DNA from: Vicinamibacterales bacterium
GTDB taxonomy: Bacteria; Acidobacteriota; Vicinamibacteria; Vicinamibacterales; UBA8438
Assembly: GCA_030745255.1 (NCBI GenBank)
Contig: JASLOY010000005.1
Coordinates: 1-22,058, forward strand
DNA length: 22,058 bases
Direction of reading: 5' to 3'
The translations under genes and the position numbers were made by a program. Shown here piece after piece: positions 14,459-21,833 of the stretch. Numbering within the stretch: the stretch's first letter is position 1; every line of letters begins with the position of its first letter. The notes below the pieces were generated by a model, which was not told the origin of the DNA, did no database searches, and worked only from the letters and a program-made list of their open reading frames with translations.

Positions 14459-15324
14459 TGCAGGGTCACCAGATACGCAGTCACGTTGTGGATGTCGGTG
14501 TCGCTGTAGCGGGGCAGCAGCTGGCGGTGGCCGGCCATCGGATCGTCCACATCCACCCGGGGCATGTCGCCCTGGCGGCTGAAGGACCGGTGCCGGCCAT
14601 CGGCATCGGTGAGCACGACGAGAAAGTCGTTGACCCGCTCGAGTCGCCCCTCCACCCGCTCGCCCGAGGCCTGGGTGACCGTCACGGTAACGGGTGGACG
14701 CTCGGCGTTTCGCGCGCCGCCGCGCACCCAGGTGTTCTGGAGCTCCTGCGCCTCGGGAATCCGCGCCCCGATGCCCTGCAGGTCGCCGGTCGGCGAGTGG
14801 CAGGCGGCGCACGTGGCGGCGAAATAGGTCTGTCCGGCCGCGGCATCGCCCACAAGTATGTCGAGCTCGGCCTCGTCGCCTAGCGGAGGCCCGCCCTGAC
14901 GCGACGCCGTGCCGAGGATGCTGTGGATGTACTCGGCGACCGCACGAATGTCGTCGGCCGACAGAGGCTGCGGCGGCATGCTGGATCCGCCTGGTCCCGA
15001 CTGGCCGTCGCGTATGACCGGCCCCAACAGGTCGCCCGCTGTGTCTCGAAGCACGACCTGCGAGCGCAGCAGATTCGGCCCTCCGAGATCACCGCCCCGG
15101 AGGTCGAGGCCGTGACAGGCGCGACAGTTGATCCCATACAGCGTCTGACCGCGGGTGATCAGCTCGGGATCGCCGGGCGGACGCTGCAAGGCCGGATACA
15201 ACCGCTGGCTACGGTCCTGTCCATCCTGACCGGCCTGGCCGGCCTGGCCGGCCGGCGGCGCCTGCCCCCCGGGATGGACGGTTACCGAGGCCAGCAGCAC
15301 CGCGACGCAGGTGACGGTGCGCAT
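14455..15324 (-). CDS. Di-heme c-type cytochrome, electron partner of the PQQ dehydrogenase
   Basis: A 289-residue exported protein with two CxxCH heme sites: Cys67-R-A-Cys70-His71 and Cys172-A-A-Cys175-His176. Each lies in a class I cytochrome c-like domain; Met116 in GGSSMPP is a likely axial ligand of the first heme. A Gly/Gln-rich linker (AGQAGQAGQDGQD) joins the signal peptide to the first heme domain. The second domain has an insert (VTVTVTQASGERVEGRLERVNDFLVVL) resembling that found in acidobacterial PQQ-associated cytochromes. The stop overlaps the start of the dehydrogenase gene by 4 nt. The start at 15324 lies 7 nt from a perfect TATAAT with no SD, suggesting a leaderless message. 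It heads the eight-gene minus-strand run. Confidence 0.88.
   Translation of the reverse strand: MRTVTCVAVLLASVTVHPGGQAPPAGQAGQAGQDGQDRSQRLYPALQRPPGDPELITRGQTLYGINCRACHGLDLRGGDLGGPNLLRSQVVLRDTAGDLLGPVIRDGQSGPGGSSMPPQPLSADDIRAVAEYIHSILGTASRQGGPPLGDEAELDILVGDAAAGQTYFAATCAACHSPTGDLQGIGARIPEAQELQNTWVRGGARNAERPPVTVTVTQASGERVEGRLERVNDFLVVLTDADGRHRSFSRQGDMPRVDVDDPMAGHRQLLPRYSDTDIHNVTAYLVTLQ
15222..15257. repeat. Short GC-rich tandem repeat inside the cytochrome gene
   Basis: Nine-base units of the GGCCTGGCC type repeat about three times with slight variation. On the minus strand they encode the GQA/GQD repeats of the linker behind the signal peptide. Slippage could change linker length. Confidence 0.6.
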
Positions 15325-15331
15325 GCCGCCG

Positions 15332-15337
15332 ATTATA
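15332..15337 (-). promoter_or_regulatory. -10 element (TATAAT) of a probably leaderless promoter for the cytochrome/PQQ cluster
   Basis: A perfect TATAAT on the minus strand ends 7 nt before the ATG at 15324, which is where transcription would start. No good -35 box lies at 17 bp (GGGCGG there), although TTGACC directly abuts the hexamer upstream. No ribosome-binding sequence can fit. Confidence 0.45.
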
Positions 15338-15393
15338 GGTCAAGCGTGGGCAGGCCGCCCGAATGCGCCTGTTGTTGCGAAGCTTGATCTCGT

Positions 15394-15407
15394 AGCACTA
15401 GAGTGCT
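15394..15407. promoter_or_regulatory. Inverted repeat in the divergent cytochrome/peroxidase promoter region
   Basis: AGCACTAGAGTGCT has perfect 6-bp arms around AG. It overlaps a candidate plus-strand promoter (TTGCGA at 15375-15380; TAGAGT at 15399-15404, 18-bp spacer) that would start transcription near the GTG at 15412. A regulator binding here could control the peroxidase gene. Confidence 0.3.
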
Positions 15408-16593
15408 CTCTGTGAGCGCTCGTTCGTTGCTGGCTGTCGTGGCCCTGCCGCTTGCCTTCTCACTGGGGGCGGAACGCGTCCAGAGACCCACTCCGGCGCG
15501 ACTTACCACACCCGCTTTGCCGGACACGCCGTATCGATATGCCGATACGGCCCTCAGCCTGCCGGATCATTTCAGCGCCGACGGTCCCGACGGGATCGCG
15601 GCGACCGACAACACCCCTGACCACAACCCGATCACCGATGACGGCGCCACGTTGGGGCGCGTCCTCTTCCACGACACGCGGCTCTCGGCCAACGACTCGG
15701 TCTCGTGCGCCTCGTGCCACCGGCAACCCCACGGGTTCGGGGATCCGCGTCCCTATAGCGTCGGGTTCGACGGGCAAACGACCGACCGGCATGCCATGGG
15801 TCTGACCAACGCTCGGTACTACACACGCGGACGATTCTTCTGGGATGAACGGGCGGAAACGCTCGAAACGCTGGTGCTTGCACCGATCCAGGATCCGATA
15901 GAAATGGGTCTGTCCCTGACCCTGCTCGAGGACAAGGTGCGCGCGACGTCATTCTATCCGCCGCTGTTCGAACGCGCCTTCGGCACCCGCGCAATCACGA
16001 CCGGTCGAATCGCCAGGGCCCTGGCGCAGTTCGTTCGCGCGCTGGTGTCCTACCGGGCGCCCTACGACGCGGCACGCGCGGCCGGTCCACCCGGCTCGCC
16101 CCCCTTCGAGGCGCGTCTCGCCGGCACCGAACGTCTCGGTCACCGGCTGTTCGTCACCGTGCCAGGTGACGGCCTGCGCGGGGCCGGTTGCAGTCGCTGT
16201 CACGTCACAGACGCACAGATCAGTCTGTCGCCACGTAACATCGGACTCGACCCCGAGGGCACCGGCGATCAGGGCGCCGGCGACGGACGGTTCAAAGCAC
16301 CGTCACTGCGCAACGTGGCGGTGCGCGCCCCCTATATGCACGACGGTCGGTTCGCGACGCTCGGCGAGGTGATCGCGCACTACGACGACGAGGTCCAGGC
16401 GCAGCCGTTCTTGGACATGACGTTGCTCGACCGCCGGCTGGCGGTGACCGGCGGCCTGGTCCGACCGATCCGACTGGAGCTGACCGACCAGGAGATCGAC
16501 GCGCTTGTCGCCTTCCTGCACACGCTGACCGACGAAGCGTTCCTGACCGACCGGAAGTTCTCGGATCCGTTTGCGCCGATGACGAGCCGCTAG
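15403..16593 (+). CDS. Di-heme cytochrome c peroxidase / MauG-family protein
   Basis: A 396-residue exported protein. The two heme c sites are Cys102-A-S-Cys105-His106 and Cys263-S-R-Cys266-His267, each preceded or followed by the usual family blocks: LGRVLFHDTRLSANDSVSC, FFWDERAETLETLVLAPIQDPIEMG, PSLRNVAVRAPYMHDGRF and LGEVIAHYDDEV. The Met in PYMHDGRF is the usual axial ligand of the high-potential heme. The enzyme reduces H2O2 in the periplasm, or carries out a MauG-like oxidation, using cytochrome c electrons; the divergent cytochrome gene could be its donor. The start is unclear: GTG 15403 or GTG 15412, neither with an SD. The second fits the promoter geometry and leaves the inverted repeat outside the gene. 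Confidence 0.88.
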   Translation: MLSVSARSLLAVVALPLAFSLGAERVQRPTPARLTTPALPDTPYRYADTALSLPDHFSADGPDGIAATDNTPDHNPITDDGATLGRVLFHDTRLSANDSVSCASCHRQPHGFGDPRPYSVGFDGQTTDRHAMGLTNARYYTRGRFFWDERAETLETLVLAPIQDPIEMGLSLTLLEDKVRATSFYPPLFERAFGTRAITTGRIARALAQFVRALVSYRAPYDAARAAGPPGSPPFEARLAGTERLGHRLFVTVPGDGLRGAGCSRCHVTDAQISLSPRNIGLDPEGTGDQGAGDGRFKAPSLRNVAVRAPYMHDGRFATLGEVIAHYDDEVQAQPFLDMTLLDRRLAVTGGLVRPIRLELTDQEIDALVAFLHTLTDEAFLTDRKFSDPFAPMTSR

Positions 16594-16599
16594 AACGCA

Positions 16600-17382
16600 T
16601 TAGACGTCGTCGAGTGTCACCGGTCGGGGCCGGCTCCCATCTACATCGCTGAAACCGTACTGCTCGGCCAGCGCGGCGGCCACGACCACCTGGCCGCTCC
16701 ACCGCGCGCCGTATGGATCTGCCGCCAGCGCCGCCACCGCCCGACCGAGGAACTCCGGGCTCTCGGAGTTGCTCAGGTCGAACACGCCAGCCGCCAACAC
16801 GTTCTCTGTGCGCACGAGACCGGGATAGAGCGACACCATCGTGACCTCGTACTCCCGCAGCTCGTGCGCCGCATCGACCGTCAGCTTGTCGGTAGCCGCC
16901 TTCGATATGCCGTAGAGCACGTTCCCCTGATGCTTCTGCGCCGCCCACTGGGACACGTTCACGATCAGCCCGCTCCGGGCCGCCACCATCAATCGAGCCG
17001 CGTGTTGACTGGCAACTAAGGCGGCGCGAACGCCGGCGTGCATCATTGCCTCCCATCGCCAGAGCGGTTGCTTCCAGAAGGGATCGACCCAGGTGAAGCG
17101 TCCGTTCTCGACCATCCGCTCGTAGCCGCCCCAGGCGTTGTTCACCAGCACGTCGAGCCGCGACTGTTCGTCGCCGATCCGCTCGAAGACGCGCCTCACC
17201 GCCTCATCGTCGGTGTGGTCGCAGACGACCGAGCGGATCGACGGCTCGAGATCGGCCTGGGCAATGGTACGGCCGGTCGCATAGACGGTCGCACCCGTCT
17301 CCGCGAGCGTCGTCGCGATCCCCTTCCCGACGCCACGGCTCGCGCCAGTGACCAGTGCCACTTTTCCGTTGAGGTCTGTCAT
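16600..17382 (-). CDS. SDR-family NAD(P)-dependent oxidoreductase
   Basis: A 260-residue classical short-chain dehydrogenase. The Rossmann nucleotide loop is TGASRGVG (residues 12-19), the NNAWGG motif follows strand 4, and the catalytic set is the Ser in NVSQWAAQ plus Tyr-Gly-Ile-Ser-Lys (YGISK). The GR after the second strand (YATGRT) suggests a preference for NADP. The PG motif appears as SLYPGLVRTE. The C-terminal tail (SRPRPVTLDDV) is not domain-like. The substrate is unknown. The start at 17382 begins at the family N-terminus (MTDLNGKVALVTGAS) and has a weak SD (TGGAA). It converges with the peroxidase gene, with only 6 bp between stops, and diverges from the phosphate permease gene. 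Confidence 0.88.
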   Translation of the reverse strand: MTDLNGKVALVTGASRGVGKGIATTLAETGATVYATGRTIAQADLEPSIRSVVCDHTDDEAVRRVFERIGDEQSRLDVLVNNAWGGYERMVENGRFTWVDPFWKQPLWRWEAMMHAGVRAALVASQHAARLMVAARSGLIVNVSQWAAQKHQGNVLYGISKAATDKLTVDAAHELREYEVTMVSLYPGLVRTENVLAAGVFDLSNSESPEFLGRAVAALAADPYGARWSGQVVVAAALAEQYGFSDVDGSRPRPVTLDDV

Positions 17383-17416
17383 TGTGATTCCATTTATTTT
17401 CGTTTTTTCTTCGCCC

Positions 17417-17445
17417 AGTTTGACCTCAGCCACGGCTTCTGTCAA
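17417..17445 (-). promoter_or_regulatory. Possible promoter of the SDR gene
   Basis: On the minus strand a consensus TTGACA (17440-17445) is followed, after 17 bp, by CAAACT (17417-17422), a weak -10. The leader to the ATG at 17382 is unusually AT-rich for this genome (T-tracts around 17394-17408). The -35 is convincing; the -10 is not. Confidence 0.35.
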
Positions 17446-17515
17446 GGTCGCAAGCCGAGAGCCCACAGCGCCAACGACGCACCCTGACGACGACCAGCGA
17501 CGTCCTAGTAGACCT

Positions 17516-18640
17516 ATGACCTTTGTCGCGGTGCTCGCCATCGGTCTGCTCCTGGCCTACGCCAACGGAGCGAATGACAACTTCAAAGGTGTGGCGACGC
17601 TGCTTGGCAGCGGCACCACCACGTATCGGCGCGCGCTGCTCTGGGCCACGCTGACGACCGCGCTCGGCTCGCTGACCTCGCTCGTGCTGGCACGCGGGCT
17701 CCTTGCCGCGTTCTCCGGCAAAGGTCTGGTGCCGCCGGAGGTGGTGGCCGACCCGGTGTTTCCGACCGCTGTCGCCCTGGCTGCCGGCCTCACCGTTCTG
17801 CTGGCCACGCGAAACGGGTTTCCAATTTCCACGACGCACGCGCTGCTCGGGGGGCTCGTTGGCGCTGGTCTGGTCGCCTCACCCAACGGCATCAACACCG
17901 CCACACTCGCCGGCGGGTTCCTGCTGCCCTTGGTGACGAGCCCAATCGTGTCAGTCGCGCTGGCGGGTGGGTTCCATCCCCCGCTGCGCTACGTCCGGCG
18001 CGCACTGGGCATCTCGCACGAAACCTGCGTGTGCGTCGGCACCGAGATCGTCGGCGTGGTCCCGGGTACTCCCGGGTGCGCACAGGCGCTTCGGGCCGTG
18101 AGCCTGCCGACCGTGACTGTGGACAAGACGCCGAACTGTCAGGTTCGATACAGCGGCGCGATTCTGGGCGTCAACGCCCGAGGTCTGCTCGACGCCGCCC
18201 ATTACGCCAGCGCGGGCGCGGTGAGCTTCGCCCGAGGTCTGAACGACACGCCGAAGATCGCCGCCGTGTTGCTCGTGGGCAACCTGCTGGCGCCAGGCCT
18301 GGCGCTCGTCGCAGTGGGCGCGGTCATCGCAACCGGCGGGCTCATCAGCGCCGGCCGTGTGGCCAGGACGATGTCACATGAGGTGACCGAGATGAACCCG
18401 GGACAGGGGTTCACGGCGAACGCGATCACGTCGCTGCTCGTCATCGGTGCGTCCACATTTGGGTTGCCGGTCTCCACGACCCACGTCTCCTGCGGCGCGC
18501 TCTTCGGCATCGGCACCGTCACCGGCCAAGCGCACTGGCACACGATCCGTCACATCGTGCTGGCCTGGGTCGTCACCCTCCCGATCGCCGCCACCCTCGG
18601 GGCGCTGCTCGTCGTCCTGGTCCGCACGTTGTCGATCTAG
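17516..18640 (+). CDS. pit: Inorganic phosphate transporter, PiT family
   Basis: A 374-residue membrane protein with about ten hydrophobic segments. The two inverted family repeats each carry the signature: NGANDNFKGVATLLGSG near the N-terminus and RGLNDTPKIAAVLLV in the second half. Each repeat also has the PISTTHALLGGLVGAGL / PVSTTHVSCGALFGIG pair, typical of low-affinity, cation-coupled phosphate carriers. Between the halves lies a hydrophilic loop with several cysteines (HETCVCVGTE, GTPGCAQ, PNCQVRYSG). This is longer than in a minimal PiT and resembles the cysteine-containing loop of some acidobacterial and cyanobacterial homologues. The ATG at 17516 fits the family start; no SD is visible. 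Upstream in-frame codons would overlap the SDR promoter and are not family-like. Confidence 0.88.
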   Translation: MTFVAVLAIGLLLAYANGANDNFKGVATLLGSGTTTYRRALLWATLTTALGSLTSLVLARGLLAAFSGKGLVPPEVVADPVFPTAVALAAGLTVLLATRNGFPISTTHALLGGLVGAGLVASPNGINTATLAGGFLLPLVTSPIVSVALAGGFHPPLRYVRRALGISHETCVCVGTEIVGVVPGTPGCAQALRAVSLPTVTVDKTPNCQVRYSGAILGVNARGLLDAAHYASAGAVSFARGLNDTPKIAAVLLVGNLLAPGLALVAVGAVIATGGLISAGRVARTMSHEVTEMNPGQGFTANAITSLLVIGASTFGLPVSTTHVSCGALFGIGTVTGQAHWHTIRHIVLAWVVTLPIAATLGALLVVLVRTLSI

Positions 18641-18673
18641 CAGGTCCCCATCCCCGCCTCGTCTGCCGGTCTC

Positions 18674-18688
18674 GGACCCTCCAGGTCC
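18674..18688 (+). terminator. Weak hairpin after the phosphate permease gene
   Basis: GGACC and GGTCC form a 5-bp stem with a CTCCA loop, 34 bases after the stop codon and just before the PadR promoter. There is no T-run, so terminator function is uncertain. Confidence 0.25.
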
Positions 18689-18698
18689 AAGAAATACC

Positions 18699-18730
18699 TT
18701 GACCTTCTACCTATGGGTGGCATATGTAGA
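18699..18730 (+). promoter_or_regulatory. PadR promoter with autorepression operator
   Basis: A -35 box TTGACC (18699-18704) is followed after 17 bp by ATATGT (18722-18727). Spanning the spacer and the -10 is an inverted repeat: left arm TCTACCTATG (18706-18715), 5-bp spacer, right arm CATATGTAGA (18721-18730), matching at 9 of 10 positions. Position and symmetry fit binding of a PadR dimer that blocks RNA polymerase, controlling itself and the permease. Confidence 0.65.
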
Positions 18731-18749
18731 TGTCGGAGGTATCGTCCAC

Positions 18750-19097
18750 ATGGTTTCGCCGAAGCAAGATCTGCCGCAAGGCACGCTCGACATGCTGATT
18801 CTTCAGGTGGTGGCGCTTGGCCCGATTCACGGGTACGCGATCGCCCGGCGGATCCAGCAGATCTCCCGCGACGTGCTGCAGGTACCGCAGGGCTCGCTCT
18901 ACCCGGCGCTGCATCGGCTCGAGAACCGCAAGGTGCTCAAGTCGGCGTGGAAGGCGTCGGACACCGGACGCGACGCGAAGTTCTACAGCCTCACCGCCAG
19001 GGGCCGTCGGCATCTGGAAGACGAAACGGCCAGCTGGGCCCGGCTCTCGGAGGCGGTCGCGCTGATCCTCCAGACGGCGAAGGGCGAGACCCCGTGA
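18750..19097 (+). CDS. PadR-family transcriptional regulator
   Basis: A 115-residue protein, the normal size for a short PadR regulator (subfamily s2). It contains the winged helix: LPQGTLDMLILQVVALGPIHGYAIARRIQQ (helices 1-2), VPQGSLYPALHRLENRKVL (recognition helix) and the wing SDTGRDAKFYSLTARGRRHLED, followed by a short dimerisation helix. The ATG at 18750 has a GGAGG sequence (18735-18739) 10 nt upstream. The stop overlaps the permease start (GTGA). It is expected to repress this two-gene operon through the inverted repeat in its promoter, releasing it in response to an unknown ligand. This pairing with a large permease is characteristic of Acidobacteriota. Confidence 0.92.
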   Translation: MVSPKQDLPQGTLDMLILQVVALGPIHGYAIARRIQQISRDVLQVPQGSLYPALHRLENRKVLKSAWKASDTGRDAKFYSLTARGRRHLEDETASWARLSEAVALILQTAKGETP

Positions 19098-21691
19098 CCT
19101 GGTGGCACCGGCTCTGGCGACGTAACCGGCTCGAGACCGAGCTGGATGCGGAGTTGCGCGACCACGTTGAAAGGCAGGTGGCTGAAGAGGTACGCAGCGG
19201 CGCCCTTGAACCGGTAGCGCGACGCCGCGCGCGGCTCCAGTTCGGCGGGCTCGACCAGATCAAGGAGCGCTGCCGTGACGTGCGCGGGACCCGGTGGCTG
19301 GACGAGATCTGGCAGGACCTCAGATACGCCGTGCGGTTGCTGGCGAAGCATCGGTCGTTCACTGCGGTGGCGGTGCTGGCACTCGGCATCGGCATCGGGA
19401 TCAACACCGCCATGGTGACGATGTTCATCGCGCACACTGTGCGCGGCCTCCCGGTCGCGAACGCCGACCGAGTCCTGCTCCTCTCGACACAGGACGACCG
19501 CGCCCGTCGCCTCGGGTTCTCGTATGCGGATTTCGAGGACGCGCGAACTGCGTCGCGGAGCTACGAAGGCCTGGCTGCCTACACCGGCGTGGCGGCCGTG
19601 ATCGGTGACGACGACCAGCCGTCCGACCGCTATCAGGGAGCCTACGTGTCGGTCGACCTGTTTCGACTGATAGGCGAAACACCGATAGCGGGCCGCGACT
19701 TCAACGCGGATGACGACCTCTTGGGCGCGCCTGCGGTCGCCATCCTCGGCAGCAGCGTGTGGCGTTCGCGATACGGCGCCGACCCGGCAACCCTGGGCCG
19801 AACGGTCCGTGTCGATGGCCGGTTGGTCACCGTCGTGGGCGTCATGCCGGATCAGTTCCGCTTTCCGAACGGCGCCAACCTCTGGTTGCCGATCGCGCAA
19901 ATGCCGGAGCTCCTCGAACGGCCGCGCGACGTGCGCGGTCTCGACATCGTCGGCCGCCTCGTTGACGGTGTCTCGCTCGAAGAGGCCCGGACGGAGATCG
20001 ACCGGATCGGGTCCACACTGGCTGCGGCGTATCCCGCCTCCAACGCGGAGATCCGATTCACCGCCCGGCCCATCAACGACCGATTCAACGCGAACGACCC
20101 GGTCTGGGATCGCTTCGTGCAGATCGGCTTCATCGTACTGCTCGTCGCCTGCACCAACGTCGCCGGCCTCCTGGTCATGCGCTCGGTCTCCCGGACCCAC
20201 GAAGTGAGCATCCGCGCGTCTCTGGGTGCGACCCGCTGGCAGCTCCTTCGTCAGCTTCTCGTCGAGAGCGCAGTCCTGGCGCTGGCGGGTGGCATCGTGG
20301 GTCTCGGGGTCTCCACCGTGGGGCTGCGTGCGATAAGGCGCGCCCTGGGTGCGGACGGTCTGCCGTACTGGATCGAATACACGATGGACGCTCGCGTATT
20401 TGGGGTCTTGTCGGTCGTCTGTCTCGGCAGCGTGTTCATCTTTGGCCTCATGCCGGCGATACACCTTTCGAAGACCCGGTCGCGGGGCGGTCTCACGGCG
20501 CACGGCTTCACCGTAGCGGGCGAGATGCACACCCGTCGGCTGACGGGCATGTTCCTGATCGTGCAGGTCGGTCTGGCGCTGCTTTTCGGCGCGATGCTGG
20601 TCAAGGACCTCGGCGAGTACCGACAGTCCGAATGGGCCATGCGGGTGGTCGACCCGGTCGACCTGCACACGATGTGGATCAGTCTGCCGGGTCGCACGTA
20701 CCCGACGGACCATGAGCGGCACCGGTTCTACGACCGCGTCACGATGCAACTCGATGAGATCGGTACGATCGACGACGTCGCCGTGACGAGCGCCGTCCCG
20801 TTCGCGCCGCTCGGCGCGCGACAGAGACAAGTCGCCCTCGACGTCACGGCCGCGAGCATGCCAGACACGCTCCCGAGCGTCCTGACGGTGCGGGTCGACG
20901 ACGCCTACTTCGACACACTTGGACTCGAGGTTGGGACCGGCCGAGACTTCAACCAACTCGACGGCACTCCCGGTCACGCGAGTGCGATCGTCAACCGGCG
21001 CTTCGCGGACATTCACTTTCCCGGCACAAACCCTGTCGGACAGAGACTGCAGTTGCACTCGGGCACGATGGATGACGTCACCCCGTGGCTGACGATCGTC
21101 GGGGTGGCGCCGATGATGGACCAGCGGGCCGGACCGGTGCCGGATCCGGTGGTTTTTCTGCCGTCGCGCGGCACTCCTCCGGTCACGGCCGCGCTCATCG
21201 TCCGCAGCTCACGCACCCTGACCGCCGTCACGGCGGTCATCCGCGAAACGGTGCAGCGGCTGGACCCGGACCTGCCGGTCTATCGCGTCAGGACGATGGC
21301 GCAGGTCTTGGCCGATGCACGCGGGGGCCCGCGCATGTCGCTTCAGCTCTTCTTCGTCGTGGCGTCCGTCGCACTCGGCTTGGCGGCGATTGGACTCTAT
21401 GCACTGACCGCGCACACGGTCGCCCTACGAACCCAGGAGCTTGGCATTCGGATGGCGCTCGGGGCCGAGCGCGGCCACGTGCGTTGGATCGTGGTGCGCC
21501 GCGTGATGACACACGTGGCGCTGGGCATCGGTGCGGGGGTGGCGCTGTCGACCGTCCTGCCGTTCGACACATCCGCGCCGACGTTGGCAGCAGGATCCGC
21601 GTTGCTGGCCGCGGCCGCGCTCGCCGCGGCATCCGCCCCGATGCGGCGAGCCACACGATTCGACCCGGCGACGGTGCTGAGATGGGAGTAG
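19094..21691 (+). CDS. Large FtsX/MacB-type ABC permease without own ATPase (ADOP family)
   Basis: An 865-residue membrane protein. Residues 1 to about 75 are the permease prefix domain (LWRRNRLETELDAELRDHVERQVAEEV, then RRRARLQFGGLDQIKERCRDVRG). Next come DLRYAVRLLAKHRSFTAVAVLALGIGIGINTAMVTM (first transmembrane helix), a MacB-like periplasmic domain, an FtsX block (FIVLLVACTNVAGLLVMRS, VSIRASLGATRWQLLRQLLVES), a second periplasmic domain and a second FtsX block near the C-terminus (VALRTQELGIRMALGAERGHVRWIVVRRV). This duplicated layout defines the acidobacterial duplicated orphan permeases. Their role is not established; MacB relatives drive efflux or lipoprotein export with a separate ATPase. 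The GTG at 19094 overlaps the PadR stop. The downstream ATPase is of a different (ABC-2/NodI-like) type, so it is probably not its partner. Confidence 0.9.
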   Translation: MTWWHRLWRRNRLETELDAELRDHVERQVAEEVRSGALEPVARRRARLQFGGLDQIKERCRDVRGTRWLDEIWQDLRYAVRLLAKHRSFTAVAVLALGIGIGINTAMVTMFIAHTVRGLPVANADRVLLLSTQDDRARRLGFSYADFEDARTASRSYEGLAAYTGVAAVIGDDDQPSDRYQGAYVSVDLFRLIGETPIAGRDFNADDDLLGAPAVAILGSSVWRSRYGADPATLGRTVRVDGRLVTVVGVMPDQFRFPNGANLWLPIAQMPELLERPRDVRGLDIVGRLVDGVSLEEARTEIDRIGSTLAAAYPASNAEIRFTARPINDRFNANDPVWDRFVQIGFIVLLVACTNVAGLLVMRSVSRTHEVSIRASLGATRWQLLRQLLVESAVLALAGGIVGLGVSTVGLRAIRRALGADGLPYWIEYTMDARVFGVLSVVCLGSVFIFGLMPAIHLSKTRSRGGLTAHGFTVAGEMHTRRLTGMFLIVQVGLALLFGAMLVKDLGEYRQSEWAMRVVDPVDLHTMWISLPGRTYPTDHERHRFYDRVTMQLDEIGTIDDVAVTSAVPFAPLGARQRQVALDVTAASMPDTLPSVLTVRVDDAYFDTLGLEVGTGRDFNQLDGTPGHASAIVNRRFADIHFPGTNPVGQRLQLHSGTMDDVTPWLTIVGVAPMMDQRAGPVPDPVVFLPSRGTPPVTAALIVRSSRTLTAVTAVIRETVQRLDPDLPVYRVRTMAQVLADARGGPRMSLQLFFVVASVALGLAAIGLYALTAHTVALRTQELGIRMALGAERGHVRWIVVRRVMTHVALGIGAGVALSTVLPFDTSAPTLAAGSALLAAAALAAASAPMRRATRFDPATVLRWE

Positions 21692-21721
21692 GGGCTGGAG
21701 ACTGAAGGCTGGGGATTGGAC
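21692..21721. repeat. Two-copy degenerate 14-bp intergenic repeat
   Basis: Directly after the permease stop, GGCTGGAGACTGAA is followed by GGCTGGGGATTGGA, matching at 11 of 14 positions. Such GGCTGGAGACT-type strings look like a short dispersed intergenic repeat. Confidence 0.4.
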
Positions 21722-21833
21722 TCCGTTCCACAGGCTCAACTCGAGCTCGGCGGTGTCGAATAGATCGAAGGTCTGTAATCCCGGCTCGAACGGCTCGGAG
21801 ATGCGCTGAGGGTTCTGTGAGAGGGATGGGACG

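Noticed and set aside
18713..19093. Upstream extension of the permease frame over the PadR gene.
   Set aside because: The frame is non-protein-like there, and PadR is a clear gene in the other frame; GTG 19094 starts exactly at the prefix domain.
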